NCBI GenBank assembly: GCA_003020985.1
Contig: PXRM01000036.1
Coordinates: 20,189-84,188, forward strand
Direction of reading: 5' to 3'
Origin: Halobacteriales archaeon QS_4_70_19
Lineage (GTDB): Archaea > Halobacteriota > Halobacteria > Halobacteriales > Haloarculaceae
Length of the DNA: 64,000 nucleotides
The first letter of the stretch is position 1; each line of letters begins with the position of its first letter. The position numbers and the translations under genes are program-made. Below, one piece after another: positions 1-9,378 of the stretch. Below the pieces are notes generated by a model, which ran no database searches, was not told the DNA's origin, and worked only from the letters and a program-made list of their open reading frames with translations.

Positions 1-360
1 CTCCGACCGGAACGAGAGCACGAGCGTTTCCCCGACGGTGATCTCGTCCGTGGCGCGCAGCTCGCCGCTACCGTGGGCGAGATCCGCCTCCTCGACGCTA
101 TCGAGCGCAGCGAGCAGCCTGGAGTCGCCGGTGAACAGCCGTAACTCCCCGCCGGACTGGTTCCCGTGGGGAGCCACAGCGGCGACGCTGGGCGGCGACT
201 GCTCGCCGGACGCAGTGGCCGCGGCAGTCGCGGCGGTCGCGTGCCCGACGGCGAACGGGGCGACCGGAGCCAGCACGAGGAGCAGGGCGGTGAGCAGCGG
301 GACGAGGGGGGACCGACACCACCGGGAGACCGCGGTCGTCCGGGGGCTGGGGGCGGGCAT
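1..360 (-). CDS. secreted protein, N-terminal part only (cut by window edge)
   Basis: An open frame runs from an ATG at 360-358 to the window edge, giving 120 residues without a stop. Residues 1-45 look like a Sec-type signal: a basic start (SPRTTAVSRWCRS), a hydrophobic stretch (LLTALLLVLAPVAPF) and an Ala-rich end. A Gly/Ser/acidic segment follows, with GELRLFTGDS and TVGETLVLSF, which suggests the start of an exported haloarchaeal surface protein. No domain can be named from this fragment. No other gene overlaps it, and the frame stays open across the whole visible stretch. Confidence 0.6.
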   Translation of the reverse strand, partial: MPAPSPRTTAVSRWCRSPLVPLLTALLLVLAPVAPFAVGHATAATAAATASGEQSPPSVAAVAPHGNQSGGELRLFTGDSRLLAALDSVEEADLAHGSGELRATDEITVGETLVLSFRSE

Positions 361-494
361 CGGTCGAACGGAACGACCCGGTCGGTAAGTGTCTTTACAG
401 AAGCATCAAGCAGTCACGAGATACGCCGGCGCGAGCGCGGCGTGGCCGACGGAGCGGCGGCTCCCCGGGGTCGCAGACGACGGCCGGGGGCTGC

Positions 495-722
495 TCACCG
501 TGGCTCGTCGAGTCGGTACCGGTAGGGGTGGTCCCTGATGACCTCGACCTCGCCGGCCTCGGCCCGCCGACCGAGGACCGTAGCGATGCGGTGGACGCTG
601 TCGAACTCCTCCCCGTGCTCCTCCAGAAGGTCGAGGATCTCACGCGCGGTCAGCGGCTGCTCCGCGTCGGCCTCCGCGACGACCGACCGGATTCGCTCGA
701 ACTCACCCCGGCGTAAGCGCAT
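495..722 (-). CDS. small winged-helix-like protein
   Basis: 75 residues. The central part (AREILDLLEEHGEEFDSVHRIATVLGR) followed by EVEVIRDHPYRYRL has the helix-helix-wing order of a small winged helix, so DNA binding is possible but unproven. ATG 722 is chosen, with 728 an alternative. A TATA-like stretch (TTCTATGATAG on the minus strand, about 743-753) places transcription close to these codons, so the mRNA is probably leaderless. It stands alone between a secreted protein and a DUF5815 gene. Function not recognised. Confidence 0.6.
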   Translation of the reverse strand: MRLRRGEFERIRSVVAEADAEQPLTAREILDLLEEHGEEFDSVHRIATVLGRRAEAGEVEVIRDHPYRYRLDEPR

Positions 723-956
723 GTGCATACACAACACGCCCACTATCATAGAACCCCGTCAGACAACTGTCAGACGCACGGCTGACGGGAACCGCAGGAG
801 GGCTCGGTGACGACGGCCGGGGGGCCCGTCCGACGTTTCGTCGGTCGGTCGTGTCCGGCTGCCGGTGCTACCGGCCCTGCAGGGGCAACCGTAGTAATGG
901 TTGCGGTCCGGGTGGATACTGCTGACCCACCGACCCAGTCGAGCCGACCACCCCGG

Positions 957-1490
957 CTACGCCGGCGTGTCGAACTCGTCCTCGAAGTCGCGCTCGTCCC
1001 GGTAGGCGTCGACGAACTCGCCCACGTCGAACTGGAGCATCTCCTGCTCGAACTGCCTGGCTGCCGTGTCGTCCTCGGCGTGGCTCAGGGCGTGCTCCAT
1101 CAGCTCCACCAGCAGCTCCACGACCACCTCGTGGAGCCGGCGGGCGTCGAAGTCCGTCACCCAGACCATCGCGTATCCCACCGAGCCGTCGTCGCTGGTG
1201 TCGGCACTGGCGGCGGCCTCCGGGAACTCCTCCAGCACCATCCCCATCACGTGGGGCGTGCCGAACTGGCCGAACTCGTCGGCCGTGTCGATCGCGGCCT
1301 CCAGCGTCCGCACCAGCTCCTCCGGTACCCACCGCGAGAGCGGGTGGACGTCCATCACGACCGCGTGCGCGTCGCCGCAGGCACACGCGTACTGGCGCAG
1401 GCCCAGGTCCAGCTCGTGGGGGGTGGCCGTCTCGCCACAGGGGAGGTCGATCGCTGCCCCCCGCCCGCCCGGTACGCGAGGCTCCGTCAT
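957..1490 (-). CDS. DUF5815 family protein
   Basis: 177 residues, acidic, haloarchaea-specific. A CACGDAHAVV segment at about residues 35-44 looks like a short metal-binding or structural Cys/His patch. The middle (YAMVWVTDFDARRLHEVVVELLVELM) is well ordered, and the tail ends in acidic repeats (DERDFEDEFDTPA). From memory this matches the uncharacterised family DUF5815. It is a single gene, and no function can be assigned. Confidence 0.75.
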   Translation of the reverse strand: MTEPRVPGGRGAAIDLPCGETATPHELDLGLRQYACACGDAHAVVMDVHPLSRWVPEELVRTLEAAIDTADEFGQFGTPHVMGMVLEEFPEAAASADTSDDGSVGYAMVWVTDFDARRLHEVVVELLVELMEHALSHAEDDTAARQFEQEMLQFDVGEFVDAYRDERDFEDEFDTPA

Positions 1491-1631
1491 CGGGCTCGCT
1501 TGGATATCTGGCCGGGTAAAGGAGTCGGTCCCGCGTCGTCGCGGGGGAGACGGGGCTGTCGAGGTGGGACGAACGGATGGCCGATCACGGATGTGGGAGA
1601 GCGCGGCGGGTGCGGAGAACGAGGAGAAAAG

Positions 1632-1674
1632 GTGTGTGTGAACAAGGAAAAGTGTGTGTGAACAAGGAAAAAAA
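1632..1674 (-). terminator. T-rich terminator made of a duplicated 20-bp unit
   Basis: Just past the atpD stop the minus strand carries three T tracts (TTTTTTT, TTTT, TTTT). They sit in two perfect back-to-back copies of gtgtgtgtgaacaaggaaaa (plus-strand reading, 1632-1651 and 1652-1671). Archaeal RNA polymerase terminates on U-rich runs, so this is a sensible end for the ATP synthase transcript. The duplication is seen directly; the terminator role is inferred. Confidence 0.6.
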
Positions 1675-1702
1675 TTGATACACCGCGTGCGCGCGTACGC
1701 AG

Positions 1703-2398
1703 TCAGTCGTCGGCCGTGAGCGGCTCCTCGGCCGGCTCCTCGGCCTCCTCCTCGGCTCGGGCGGCGGCCTCCTCCTCCTCTTTTTTCGCTTTGATCTTCT
1801 TCATGCGGAATATCTCCTCGCGCTCCTGCTCCTCGAGCTTCTGCTCGATGTACTCCTGGTTCTCGTAGAGCTGCGGGAGGAGCGTGAACTCCAGCGCGTT
1901 GACGCGGCGCTTGGTGGTCTCGATCTCGTCGAGCATCTTCTTCATCGCCGTCTCCACCTCGGCGGCGAGGATGATGGTCTCCAGGAGTTCCTCGTAGGCC
2001 TCCGCGGCCTCGTCGATACGCGCGGAGGTCCCGACGACGCCGTAGCCACGCTCGTCGAGCGACTTCTTCACCTTCGAGGACTCGATCTGCGGGACGACCA
2101 CGCCCATGATGTTCTTCGACTGGGTCGTGATCTCCGGGTGCTCTTTCAGCGCCGCGGCCGCGCCGCGCACGGAGACGTCCCCCTCCATGGCGCGCGCCAT
2201 GTTGATGGCACGCTGGGCCCGCTCGTACCGGTCGTCCATCTGCTCGCGGACGTCCTGGGCCTGGTCGAGGATGTCCATGAACTCCATGATGAGGCCGTCA
2301 CGCTTCTTCTCGAGGGTGTCGTGACCGCGCTCGGAGAGCTCGATGCGGTCCTCGATCGCCATGAGGTTCTTCCGTGTCGGCTTGACGTCCTTGGCCAT
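1703..2398 (-). CDS. atpD: A-type ATP synthase subunit D
   Basis: 231 residues. Subunit D is the central-stalk rotor shaft that couples A3B3 catalysis to the membrane ring. The N-terminus ([33 protein letters not shown]) is the typical subunit D start. It is followed by long coiled-coil helices and a C-terminal E/K/A-rich helix, and the acidic tail ([19 protein letters not shown]) is a haloarchaeal extension. ATG 2398 matches the family start; a longer upstream frame exists but is not conserved-looking. Unlike the usual arrangement it does not follow atpB directly: an acyltransferase gene and 179 bp of spacer intervene. Confidence 0.95.
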   Translation of the reverse strand: MAKDVKPTRKNLMAIEDRIELSERGHDTLEKKRDGLIMEFMDILDQAQDVREQMDDRYERAQRAINMARAMEGDVSVRGAAAALKEHPEITTQSKNIMGVVVPQIESSKVKKSLDERGYGVVGTSARIDEAAEAYEELLETIILAAEVETAMKKMLDEIETTKRRVNALEFTLLPQLYENQEYIEQKLEEQEREEIFRMKKIKAKKEEEEAAARAEEEAEEPAEEPLTADD

Positions 2399-2496
2399 TA
2401 CCGGGACGTTCCGGTCGGAGCCGCTTAACGCTTTACGAAGGTTCGGCGGGCCACGAGCAGCCACGACGCCGATTCGACCACCCGCGTCCCGGGCTC

Positions 2497-2578
2497 ATAC
2501 GGATTACGCTACGTCATTTCCACATCGACCGTCCGCACTCAGGCGGTTGTCGTGGGAAACAGTTAGCGTAATCCGTAT
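2497..2578. repeat. 15-bp perfect inverted repeat between acyltransferase and atpD
   Basis: atacggattacgcta at 2497-2511 is the exact reverse complement of 2564-2578, with a 52-bp spacer. The right arm abuts the acyltransferase stop codon (2578-2580). In RNA it would form a long hairpin between acyltransferase and atpD, so it could end the acyltransferase message, attenuate atpD, or be the footprint of a small inserted element. Confidence 0.6.
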
Positions 2579-4005
2579 CAGTCGTCGGCCGCCACCGCCT
2601 CGACGCCGACCTGTTCGGCGATGGTCTCGAACTCCTCCTCGAACGCCGCGGTCAGCTCGTTCGGGTCGTCCACCAGCCCGGCGTCCGAGGCGATGCCGAC
2701 CCGGACGTCGCCGTCGTAGCTGAAGATGCTGATGCCCAGCCCGACACCTTGGGAGGTCGGGACCCAGAACATCATGTCGCTGACCTCCGTCCCGGCGAAG
2801 TGGAAGGTGTCGGTCGGCCCCGGCACGTTCGTGATGACCGACGAGGCGCGGTTGCGGAACCGCCACAGCGCCAGGTCCTGGAACGGCATCGGCAGGTTAC
2901 CGACGGTCCGCAGCAGCGTCAGCATCAGCCACGCCTGCGTCCCCTGGCGGAGCGCCCCGGTCCGGTCGCTGATCTCGTCGATGCGCCCCTGCACGCTGTC
3001 GATGCCGACCGGGAGCTGGAGGAAGCCCAGGCCGAAGGCGTTCCCCAGTTGCTCGTCGCGCTGGTCGAGCGGCTTCAGGTTGACCGGGATGGCCGTCCGG
3101 TGCTCGGCGTCCGGGTCGACGGCCCCGTCGTGAGTCTCCAGGTACCGCCGGAGCGCCCCCGTCGTCGTCGCCAGCAGCACGTCGTTGATGGTGCCGTCGA
3201 ACGCCCGGCCCACGGCCTTCGCACGGTCGACGTCGATGGGCGCGGTCCACGCGGCCTGCTTCTCCAGCCCCAGGTCGCCGTTGACCGCCGACGCGGGCTC
3301 CTCCGGGAGCGTCATCGACTCGATGCCGATCTTCGCCGCGCTGGCCCCCCGGACGAGCATGCTCGGCGCCTTCGAGAGCGCAGCGAGGGCACCCGGGCCG
3401 TCGTCGTCCCGGCCCCGGTTTTCGTCCTCGCGGGCCGACGGCGACCCCGGCGTCGTCGATCCGTCGTCCGTCGCGTGGTCGGGCGGCGACGGGACGCCCC
3501 CGAACGGCAGGTTGATCTCGCCCGGGTCGTCGGCCAGCCCCAGCAGCACGTACAGCATGGCGAACCCGTCGCCCAGCGCGTGGTGGATGCGCATCACCAG
3601 CGCGTTGCCGGTGTCGCCGGCCCCCTCGACGAGGTAGGCCTGCCACAGCGGCTTGTCGTGGTCGACCGGCTGGCTCAGCAGGTCGCCCACGAACTGCTGG
3701 AACTCCGCCTTGTCCCGTGGCTCCGGCAGCGCGACGTGGTGCAGGTGACAGTCGATGTCGAACTGCTCGTCGACCTCCCACCGCGGCCGCCGGAACGGGG
3801 TGTTCTCGTAGACGACCCGCTGGCGGAACCGCTTGAACGGGAGCAGCCGCTCCCGAAGCTGCTCGCGGACCGCCTCGTACGACACCGGGTCGTCGAAGTC
3901 CAGCAGCCCGGTGATGGTCATCAGGTTCGTCCGGTCGCCCATCCGGAGCCAGCTGTTGTCCGGCCCCGAGAGCGGCTCCCGGTCCGCCGGCTCTCCTCCG
4001 GTCAT
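2578..4005 (-). CDS. wax ester synthase / diacylglycerol acyltransferase family protein (WS/DGAT)
   Basis: 475 residues, the usual length for bifunctional WS/DGAT enzymes, which transfer acyl groups from acyl-CoA to alcohols or diacylglycerol. The catalytic HHxxxDG motif is intact (HHALGDG, residues 141-147). The family's PLW segment (119-121) and an NDVLLA segment are also present. The N-terminus (LSGPDNSWLRMGDRTNLMTI) fits the family start. A Ser/Asp/Arg-rich insert of about 40 residues (near 185-225) looks like a loop. It lies between atpB and atpD, about 280 bp after atpB, apparently with its own promoter: TATA-like TTTCTTAACG at 4088-4099 and a palindrome at 4128-4143. Substrates in an archaeon with isoprenoid lipids are unknown. 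Confidence 0.85.
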   Translation of the reverse strand: MTGGEPADREPLSGPDNSWLRMGDRTNLMTITGLLDFDDPVSYEAVREQLRERLLPFKRFRQRVVYENTPFRRPRWEVDEQFDIDCHLHHVALPEPRDKAEFQQFVGDLLSQPVDHDKPLWQAYLVEGAGDTGNALVMRIHHALGDGFAMLYVLLGLADDPGEINLPFGGVPSPPDHATDDGSTTPGSPSAREDENRGRDDDGPGALAALSKAPSMLVRGASAAKIGIESMTLPEEPASAVNGDLGLEKQAAWTAPIDVDRAKAVGRAFDGTINDVLLATTTGALRRYLETHDGAVDPDAEHRTAIPVNLKPLDQRDEQLGNAFGLGFLQLPVGIDSVQGRIDEISDRTGALRQGTQAWLMLTLLRTVGNLPMPFQDLALWRFRNRASSVITNVPGPTDTFHFAGTEVSDMMFWVPTSQGVGLGISIFSYDGDVRVGIASDAGLVDDPNELTAAFEEEFETIAEQVGVEAVAADD

Positions 4006-4127
4006 CGTCGTTCCTCCGGCCCGGTTCCCGTCGGTGCTCGCGTGGCCCGACCCTTCGCGCTCATTGGTCCCGACACAGGGAAGCGGACGTTAAGAAACCC
4101 GCCGGTGGGACTGACGACGGCGGGGAC

Positions 4128-4143
4128 GACCGACCGTTCGGTC
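4128..4143. promoter_or_regulatory. GACCGA-N4-TCGGTC palindrome upstream of the acyltransferase
   Basis: A 6+6 bp perfect inverted repeat with spacer CCGT lies about 120 bp before the acyltransferase start and about 30 bp upstream of its TATA-like TTTCTTAACG. Its position and form resemble a TetR-type operator. No TetR gene is seen nearby, so the assignment is inference. Confidence 0.35.
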
Positions 4144-4287
4144 AGGACCGACCCCCGGGGGCGGGGCCCCGGAATCATCGGCTATCCTGCACTTCTGTCG
4201 CGGATACGCCCATCCATCCCGGAATATCGCCGTAACTCTCCGTGTTTCGAGAACAGAATGAAGATATCCGGGGAACGTCCTGCGTCG

Positions 4288-5712
4288 TCAGTCCGCGGCG
4301 ACTTCCTCCTCGCCCTCGGCCTGCGACTCGTCCTCGCGGTAGTGCTTCTCGATGAGCTCCTCGTCGATCCGGTTGAGCTCGGGCCTGGGGAACATCGACA
4401 GCAGGTCCCAGCCCAGGTCGAGCGTCTCGTCGATGTCGCGGTTGGTGCGGAAGCCCTGCTGGACGAACTCCTCCTCGAAGCGGTCCGCGAAGTCGAGGTA
4501 GAGGTTGTCCCGCTCGGAGAGGGCCTCGCGGCCGACGATGTTGACGAGGTCGCGCAGGTCCTCACCCTCGGCGTACGCGGCGTACATCTGGTCGGAGACG
4601 TCGGAGTGGTCCTCGCGGGTGAGGCCCTCGCCGATCCCGTCGTCCATCAGCCGCGAGAGGCTGGGCAGCACGTCGATGGGCGGCTCGATGCCCTGGCTGT
4701 TGAGGTCGCGGTCGACGTAGATCTGCCCCTCTGTGATGTACCCGGTCAGGTCCGGAATGGGGTGGGTGTCGTCGTCGCCGGGCATCGTCAGGATGGGGAT
4801 CTGGGTGACGGAGCCCTCGACCCCCTCCAGGCGGCCGGCGCGCTCGTACAGCGTCGCGAGGTCGGTGTACATGTAGCCGGGGTAGCCACGGCGACCGGGC
4901 ACCTCCTCGCGGGCGGCCCCGATCTCGCGGAGCGCCTCGCAGTAGTTCGTCATGTCCGTCAGGATGACCAGCACGTGGTACCCCTTGTCGAAGGCGAGGT
5001 ACTCGGCGGTGGTCAGGGCCAGACGCGGGGTGACCGTCCGCTCGACGGCGGGGTCGTCCGCGAGGTTCATGAAGACGACGGACCGCTCCAGCGCACCGGT
5101 GCGCTCGAAGTCGTCCATGAACTCGTTGGCCTCCTCCTGCGTGATGCCCATGGCGCCGAAGATGACGGCGAACTCGGACTCGCCCTCCGCCTCGACGTCC
5201 TCCGGGACGGTCGCCTGCCGGGCGACCTGCAGGGCCAGCTCGTTGTGCGGCAGGCCCGACGCGGAGAAGATGGGGAGCTTCTGGCCGCGGACGAGGGTGT
5301 TCATGCCGTCGATGGCGGAGACGCCGGTCTGGATGAACTCCTCGGGGTACTCGCGGGCCGTCGGGTTGATCGCCGCGCCGACGATCTCCCGGCGCTCCTC
5401 GGGCTCGATGGCCGGCCCGTCGTCGATAGGCTCGCCGGAGCCGCTCAGGACGCGCCCGAGCAGGTCCTCCGTGAGCGGCATCTTCAGGGTCTCGCCCAGG
5501 AACCGCACCGAGGAGTTCTTGTCGATACCGGAGGTCCCCTCGAACACCTGGATGGCGACGAACTCGCTCGTCGACTCCAGCACCTGTCCGCGTCGGACCT
5601 CCCCGTTCGGTGTCTCGATCTCGACGATCTCGTCGTACCCGACGGGCTCGTCGACCTCGGCGAACACCAGGGGGCCGCTGATCTCCGTGATGGTCTCGTA
5701 CTCTTTCTGCAT
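4288..5712 (-). CDS. atpB: A-type ATP synthase subunit B
   Basis: 474 residues, the usual length. This is the non-catalytic nucleotide-binding subunit of the A3B3 hexamer. It starts [17 protein letters not shown], as in the family, and contains [11 protein letters not shown], the [18 protein letters not shown] segment in place of a true P-loop, and a [14 protein letters not shown] motif. ATG 5712 is 2 bp after the atpA stop (5715), so translation is probably coupled. The C-terminus has a Glu-rich haloarchaeal tail. Confidence 0.97.
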   Translation of the reverse strand: MQKEYETITEISGPLVFAEVDEPVGYDEIVEIETPNGEVRRGQVLESTSEFVAIQVFEGTSGIDKNSSVRFLGETLKMPLTEDLLGRVLSGSGEPIDDGPAIEPEERREIVGAAINPTAREYPEEFIQTGVSAIDGMNTLVRGQKLPIFSASGLPHNELALQVARQATVPEDVEAEGESEFAVIFGAMGITQEEANEFMDDFERTGALERSVVFMNLADDPAVERTVTPRLALTTAEYLAFDKGYHVLVILTDMTNYCEALREIGAAREEVPGRRGYPGYMYTDLATLYERAGRLEGVEGSVTQIPILTMPGDDDTHPIPDLTGYITEGQIYVDRDLNSQGIEPPIDVLPSLSRLMDDGIGEGLTREDHSDVSDQMYAAYAEGEDLRDLVNIVGREALSERDNLYLDFADRFEEEFVQQGFRTNRDIDETLDLGWDLLSMFPRPELNRIDEELIEKHYREDESQAEGEEEVAAD

Positions 5713-5714
5713 CG

Positions 5715-8700
5715 TCAGTACTTCTCCTGCAGTTCGCTCTCGATCTGTTCCTCGACCTCGTCGATGAACTCGTGGTAGTCCTCGGCGACGCCCATCCGGT
5801 TGAGGCGGGGCGCCGCGTCGATGTCGATTATCTCCTCGACCGGGACGCCGGCGTCGAGCGCCTTGAACGCCTCGTCGTTGAACGTCTTGATGGCGCCGAG
5901 CATCCGGAACGTCTTCTCCGGTTCGCAGTAGGTGTCGACGTCGTGGAAGGCGTTCTGCTGGAGGTAGGCCTCGCGCAGGTAGCGCGCGACCTCGAGGGTC
6001 AGCTGCTGGTCCTCCGGCAGCGCGTCCTTCCCGACGAGCTGGACGATCTCCTGCAGCTCGTCCTCCTCGTCCAGCGTGTCGACGGCCCACTGCCGCCGGT
6101 CGGGCCAGTCCTCGTCGACGTTCTCCTTGAACCAGGGGTCGAGCTGGTCCTGGTACAGCGAGTAGGACTCGTTCCAGTTGATGGAGGGGAAGTGCCGACG
6201 CTCCGCGAGGTCGGCGTCCAGCGCCCAGAACGTCTTCACGATACGCAGGGTGTTCTGCGTGACCGGCTCGGAGAAGTCACCGCCCGGCGGCGAGACCGCC
6301 CCGATGACCGAGATCGACCCCTCGGAGCCGTTCAGGTTGTCGAAGTAGCCGGCCCGCTCGTAGAACTGCGAGAGCCGGGCGGCCAGGTACGCGGGGTAGC
6401 CCTCCTCGCCGGGCATCTCCTCCAGCCGGGAGGAGATCTCGCGCATGGCCTCGGCCCACCGCGAGGTGGAGTCGGCCATCAACGCCACGTCGTACCCCAT
6501 GTCGCGGTAGAACTCCGCGATGGTGATGCCCGTGTACACGCAGGACTCGCGCGCCGCGACGGGCATGTTGGACGTGTTCGCGATGAGGCAGGTCCGGGAC
6601 ATGAGCGGGTTGCCCGTGACGGGGTCCTCCAGCTCGGGGAAGTCCTCGATGACCTCCGTCATCTCGTTGCCGCGCTCGCCACAGCCGACGTAGACGACGA
6701 TGTCCGCGTCGGCCCACTTCGCGAGCTGGTGCTGGGTGACGGTGTTGTGGAGCACCGACGGAACGTGGCCGCCGACGAAGTTCTGCGTGCCGGGCACGGT
6801 CACGTCGTACACCGGCCGTTCCTCCTCGACCGTCTCGATGTCCACGATGGGGTCGAAGAACACGTCATCGAGCATGTCGGTCACGGCGGCGACGCGGTCG
6901 GCGACCGCGCTCCCGCCGTCCGCCAGGACCGTCTCGATGTCGTCGAGCGCCTCGCGGCTCGGCTGCTGACCGAGTCCGGTGTAGTTGTGGGTTTCGATAC
7001 CGGCATCCGCAAACTCCGCGTAGCGTGCGGCGTCGGCGATTTCGAACATCGTCTCCGGGCCGACCGGCACCGTGTCGACGTTCGTGTTGCCGACCGTCTC
7101 GCTGGCGTACGTCTCGATGCTCGTCAGCTTCTCGTGGTCGAATGCATCGCCGAGCGCGTCGGCGAGCGTCGCCAGCTCGTCCGCGCCGGTGACGGTGACG
7201 CGGCTGGAACCGTTGTCGCGGTGACGAATCCGGAACAGCACGCCGAGGCGACCCAGCAGATACGTCAGACCGGACGCCATCGCCTCGCTGGAGGTCGCGA
7301 TCTCGACGGTGCCACCACTGAACGAGCCGTCGCCGAGATAGTAGCCGCGCAGGAACGCGGCCGCGACCTCATCGGGCCCGGCACGGACCGCGTCGGGGAC
7401 GCTACACGTCGTCGATTTCTCCGTCTCGGGCACGCCGAGTGCCGAGAGTAGCGAGGAGACGACCGTGCTCCGTATCTCGACCGTCTCGACAGTGTTGTAG
7501 ACGGTCGAGGCCGTGTCGACGCCGAACAGGGTCGCCGCGAGTTCGCAGAACCGGTCGCGGAGCCGGCTGTGGTTGTTGTGGAACCGGACCGTCCTCTCGG
7601 TGAGCATCCCGTCCGAGCAGACCAGCCCGAGGAACTCGGCGAACGCCGCGTCCACCGACTCGGGAACCTCGACGGGCTTCCCGTTGCTTCCGGGCTTCAC
7701 CGTCTCGACGGGCGGCCGGTCGACGCCGAGCCGCTCGCAGGCGTCCGAGACGAACCACAGCGGCGGATTCGTCCGCCCGAGCGCGTAGTTCATGAACACG
7801 TCGCAGGACACGCCGAGGTCGGCCGCGAGCTCAGTCTTCGACTCGCCGGCTGACTCGATTGCCGCACGCACCCTGCCGAGGGCCGACTCGTCGGTCGCGC
7901 GCGCGTCCGGGACGAGTTCGTACGGATCGAGCACCGTCCGGTCGCCGTCGATGTCGAGCCGCCGCGGCATCACGAGCGAATCGCCGACGTCGAGCCGCTC
8001 GGCCGGCGTCTCCTCGATTTCGAGGTCGCCGCGTATCCGGAACAGTTTGTGTGCCGGTGTCACCTCCAGCTCGCGGCCGCTGGCCGTGCGGACGCGAACC
8101 AGTCGGTCGGTCGACCCCCGGTAGACGTGCGAGGTATTCGCGGGGCGTAGCTCGCGGGCCGACTCGTCGAAGGTCAGTATCTCCGCATCCGCCTCGACGA
8201 GTGTCTCGCCCGATTCCGTGGTGTCGTTGCCCGCGTAGCGCTCGAACAGCGTCTCGATGGGGACCGTCTCGCCGTCCGCGAGCAGTACCGGCGTCTCCGG
8301 CGTGACGCATTTGCCGGAGCCGAACGGCCCGGGGATGGCGGCCGTCCCGCCCTTCGCGATGGGGAACAGGCCGTCGAGGATGCGCTGGCCGGAGACGAGC
8401 GGCGTCGTCGGCGTCTCCTTCTCCCGGGCCGGCCGGGGCTCCCGGACGGGCCACTCCTGGCGCATCGTGATCTCGGCGCCGGTGTCGAGTTCGACGACCG
8501 TCTCCTCGACGGTGTGCTCGCCCTCGTCGACGGCGGTCACCTCGCCGTGGTGGTCCTCGTCCTCCGTCCGCTCCGGCGGGACCAGGACCCTGTGCTCGAT
8601 CTGGACCGTCTCCTGGACGCTCCCGAGCACATCACCCGGGGAGACCTCGTCGCCGACCTCGACGGCCGCCTCGAAGGTCCACTCCTTCTCCAGGTCGATC

Positions 8701-9053
8701 CCGGGGGCGTCCACGCCGCGGTCGAGGAACGCACCCATCTTCTCCTCCAGGACATCGAGCGGGCGCTGGACGCCGTCGTAGATGGAGTCCAGCATGCCCG
8801 GTCCGAGGTCCACCGTGAGCGGCTCGCCGGTGTTCTCGACCGGTTCGCCCGGCGCCACGGCGGAGGTCTCCTCGTACACTTGGACGGTGGTACGGTTCCC
8901 CTCGATCTCGATGACCTCGCCCATCAGGCCCTCGTCGCCGACGTAGACGACGTCGTTCATCCGCGCGTCCAGGTCCGTCGCCACGACGACCGGGCCACTT
9001 ACGCTGTCGATGACCCCATCCGTGTCCGGGGTCGTGTCTGTCGCTTGGCTCAT
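5715..9053 (-). CDS. atpA: A-type ATP synthase subunit A with in-frame intein
   Basis: 1112 residues before splicing. N-extein is residues 1-248, intein 249-770 and C-extein 771-1112; the joined product would be 590 residues, normal for catalytic subunit A. The P-loop GPFGSGK is interrupted right after its lysine and resumes with the threonine of TVTQHQ. Downstream are [14 protein letters not shown], the catalytic region and [16 protein letters not shown]. Without splicing the P-loop is split and the enzyme cannot work, so splicing is required. atpF stops 1 bp before the start, and atpB follows after 2 bp. Confidence 0.96.
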   Translation of the reverse strand: MSQATDTTPDTDGVIDSVSGPVVVATDLDARMNDVVYVGDEGLMGEVIEIEGNRTTVQVYEETSAVAPGEPVENTGEPLTVDLGPGMLDSIYDGVQRPLDVLEEKMGAFLDRGVDAPGIDLEKEWTFEAAVEVGDEVSPGDVLGSVQETVQIEHRVLVPPERTEDEDHHGEVTAVDEGEHTVEETVVELDTGAEITMRQEWPVREPRPAREKETPTTPLVSGQRILDGLFPIAKGGTAAIPGPFGSGKCVTPETPVLLADGETVPIETLFERYAGNDTTESGETLVEADAEILTFDESARELRPANTSHVYRGSTDRLVRVRTASGRELEVTPAHKLFRIRGDLEIEETPAERLDVGDSLVMPRRLDIDGDRTVLDPYELVPDARATDESALGRVRAAIESAGESKTELAADLGVSCDVFMNYALGRTNPPLWFVSDACERLGVDRPPVETVKPGSNGKPVEVPESVDAAFAEFLGLVCSDGMLTERTVRFHNNHSRLRDRFCELAATLFGVDTASTVYNTVETVEIRSTVVSSLLSALGVPETEKSTTCSVPDAVRAGPDEVAAAFLRGYYLGDGSFSGGTVEIATSSEAMASGLTYLLGRLGVLFRIRHRDNGSSRVTVTGADELATLADALGDAFDHEKLTSIETYASETVGNTNVDTVPVGPETMFEIADAARYAEFADAGIETHNYTGLGQQPSREALDDIETVLADGGSAVADRVAAVTDMLDDVFFDPIVDIETVEEERPVYDVTVPGTQNFVGGHVPSVLHNTVTQHQLAKWADADIVVYVGCGERGNEMTEVIEDFPELEDPVTGNPLMSRTCLIANTSNMPVAARESCVYTGITIAEFYRDMGYDVALMADSTSRWAEAMREISSRLEEMPGEEGYPAYLAARLSQFYERAGYFDNLNGSEGSISVIGAVSPPGGDFSEPVTQNTLRIVKTFWALDADLAERRHFPSINWNESYSLYQDQLDPWFKENVDEDWPDRRQWAVDTLDEEDELQEIVQLVGKDALPEDQQLTLEVARYLREAYLQQNAFHDVDTYCEPEKTFRMLGAIKTFNDEAFKALDAGVPVEEIIDIDAAPRLNRMGVAEDYHEFIDEVEEQIESELQEKY
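6744..8309 (-). mobile_element. intein with LAGLIDADG-type homing endonuclease inside atpA
   Basis: 522 codons. Splice junctions are GSGK/C (Cys1 at 8309-8307) and HN/T (Asn at 6746-6744, Thr +1). Block A is [14 protein letters not shown]. Block B has TPAH. Two LAGLIDADG-like helices, [10 protein letters not shown] and [10 protein letters not shown], both keep an Asp, so the nuclease may be active. An HTH-like stretch ([21 protein letters not shown]) precedes them. Block F is [14 protein letters not shown] and block G ends VLHN. The site is the P-loop lysine/threonine, not the yeast VMA1 site before CGERGNEM, which is uninterrupted here. Confidence 0.95.
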
Positions 9054-9054
9054 A

Positions 9055-9378
9055 TCATTCGTCCATCAGGTCGATGCCGATCGCGCGCTTGATCTGCTCG
9101 CGGAGGGCTCCGCCGCTGGAGTCCCCGCCGAGCGTCACGAGCACGGGCTCGACACTCGTTTCGACGTTACGTCGGACTGTACGCGAGAGGTAATCGAGGT
9201 CGTCGTCGTGCATCACCACGATGCCGACGTCGTCGTCGTCCTCGAACAGTTCCGTGACCGCCTCGTCGAGGCGGTCCGGCTTCTCCTCCTCCGGCACGTT
9301 CGCGAAGCGCCGGACGCCTGCGAGCCGGAACCCCGTCGTGAAGTCGGGGCTCCCGACTACGCCGATCTCCTGGCTCAT
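9055..9378 (-). CDS. atpF: A-type ATP synthase subunit F
   Basis: 107 residues, typical. Subunit F sits on the central stalk and modulates ATP hydrolysis. It starts [22 protein letters not shown], the conserved Rossmann-like opening, with [13 protein letters not shown] characteristic, and has [13 protein letters not shown] in the middle. The start overlaps the atpC stop by 4 bp (9375-9378), and the stop lies 1 bp before atpA, so the genes are translationally coupled. Confidence 0.95.
   Translation of the reverse strand: MSQEIGVVGSPDFTTGFRLAGVRRFANVPEEEKPDRLDEAVTELFEDDDDVGIVVMHDDDLDYLSRTVRRNVETSVEPVLVTLGGDSSGGALREQIKRAIGIDLMDE

Noticed and set aside
2749..5778. Very long plus-strand frame of about 1000 codons opposite the acyltransferase and atpB
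   Set aside because: It is the antisense image of two certain genes, with low-complexity Arg/Val/Leu/Asp composition typical of GC-rich shadows.
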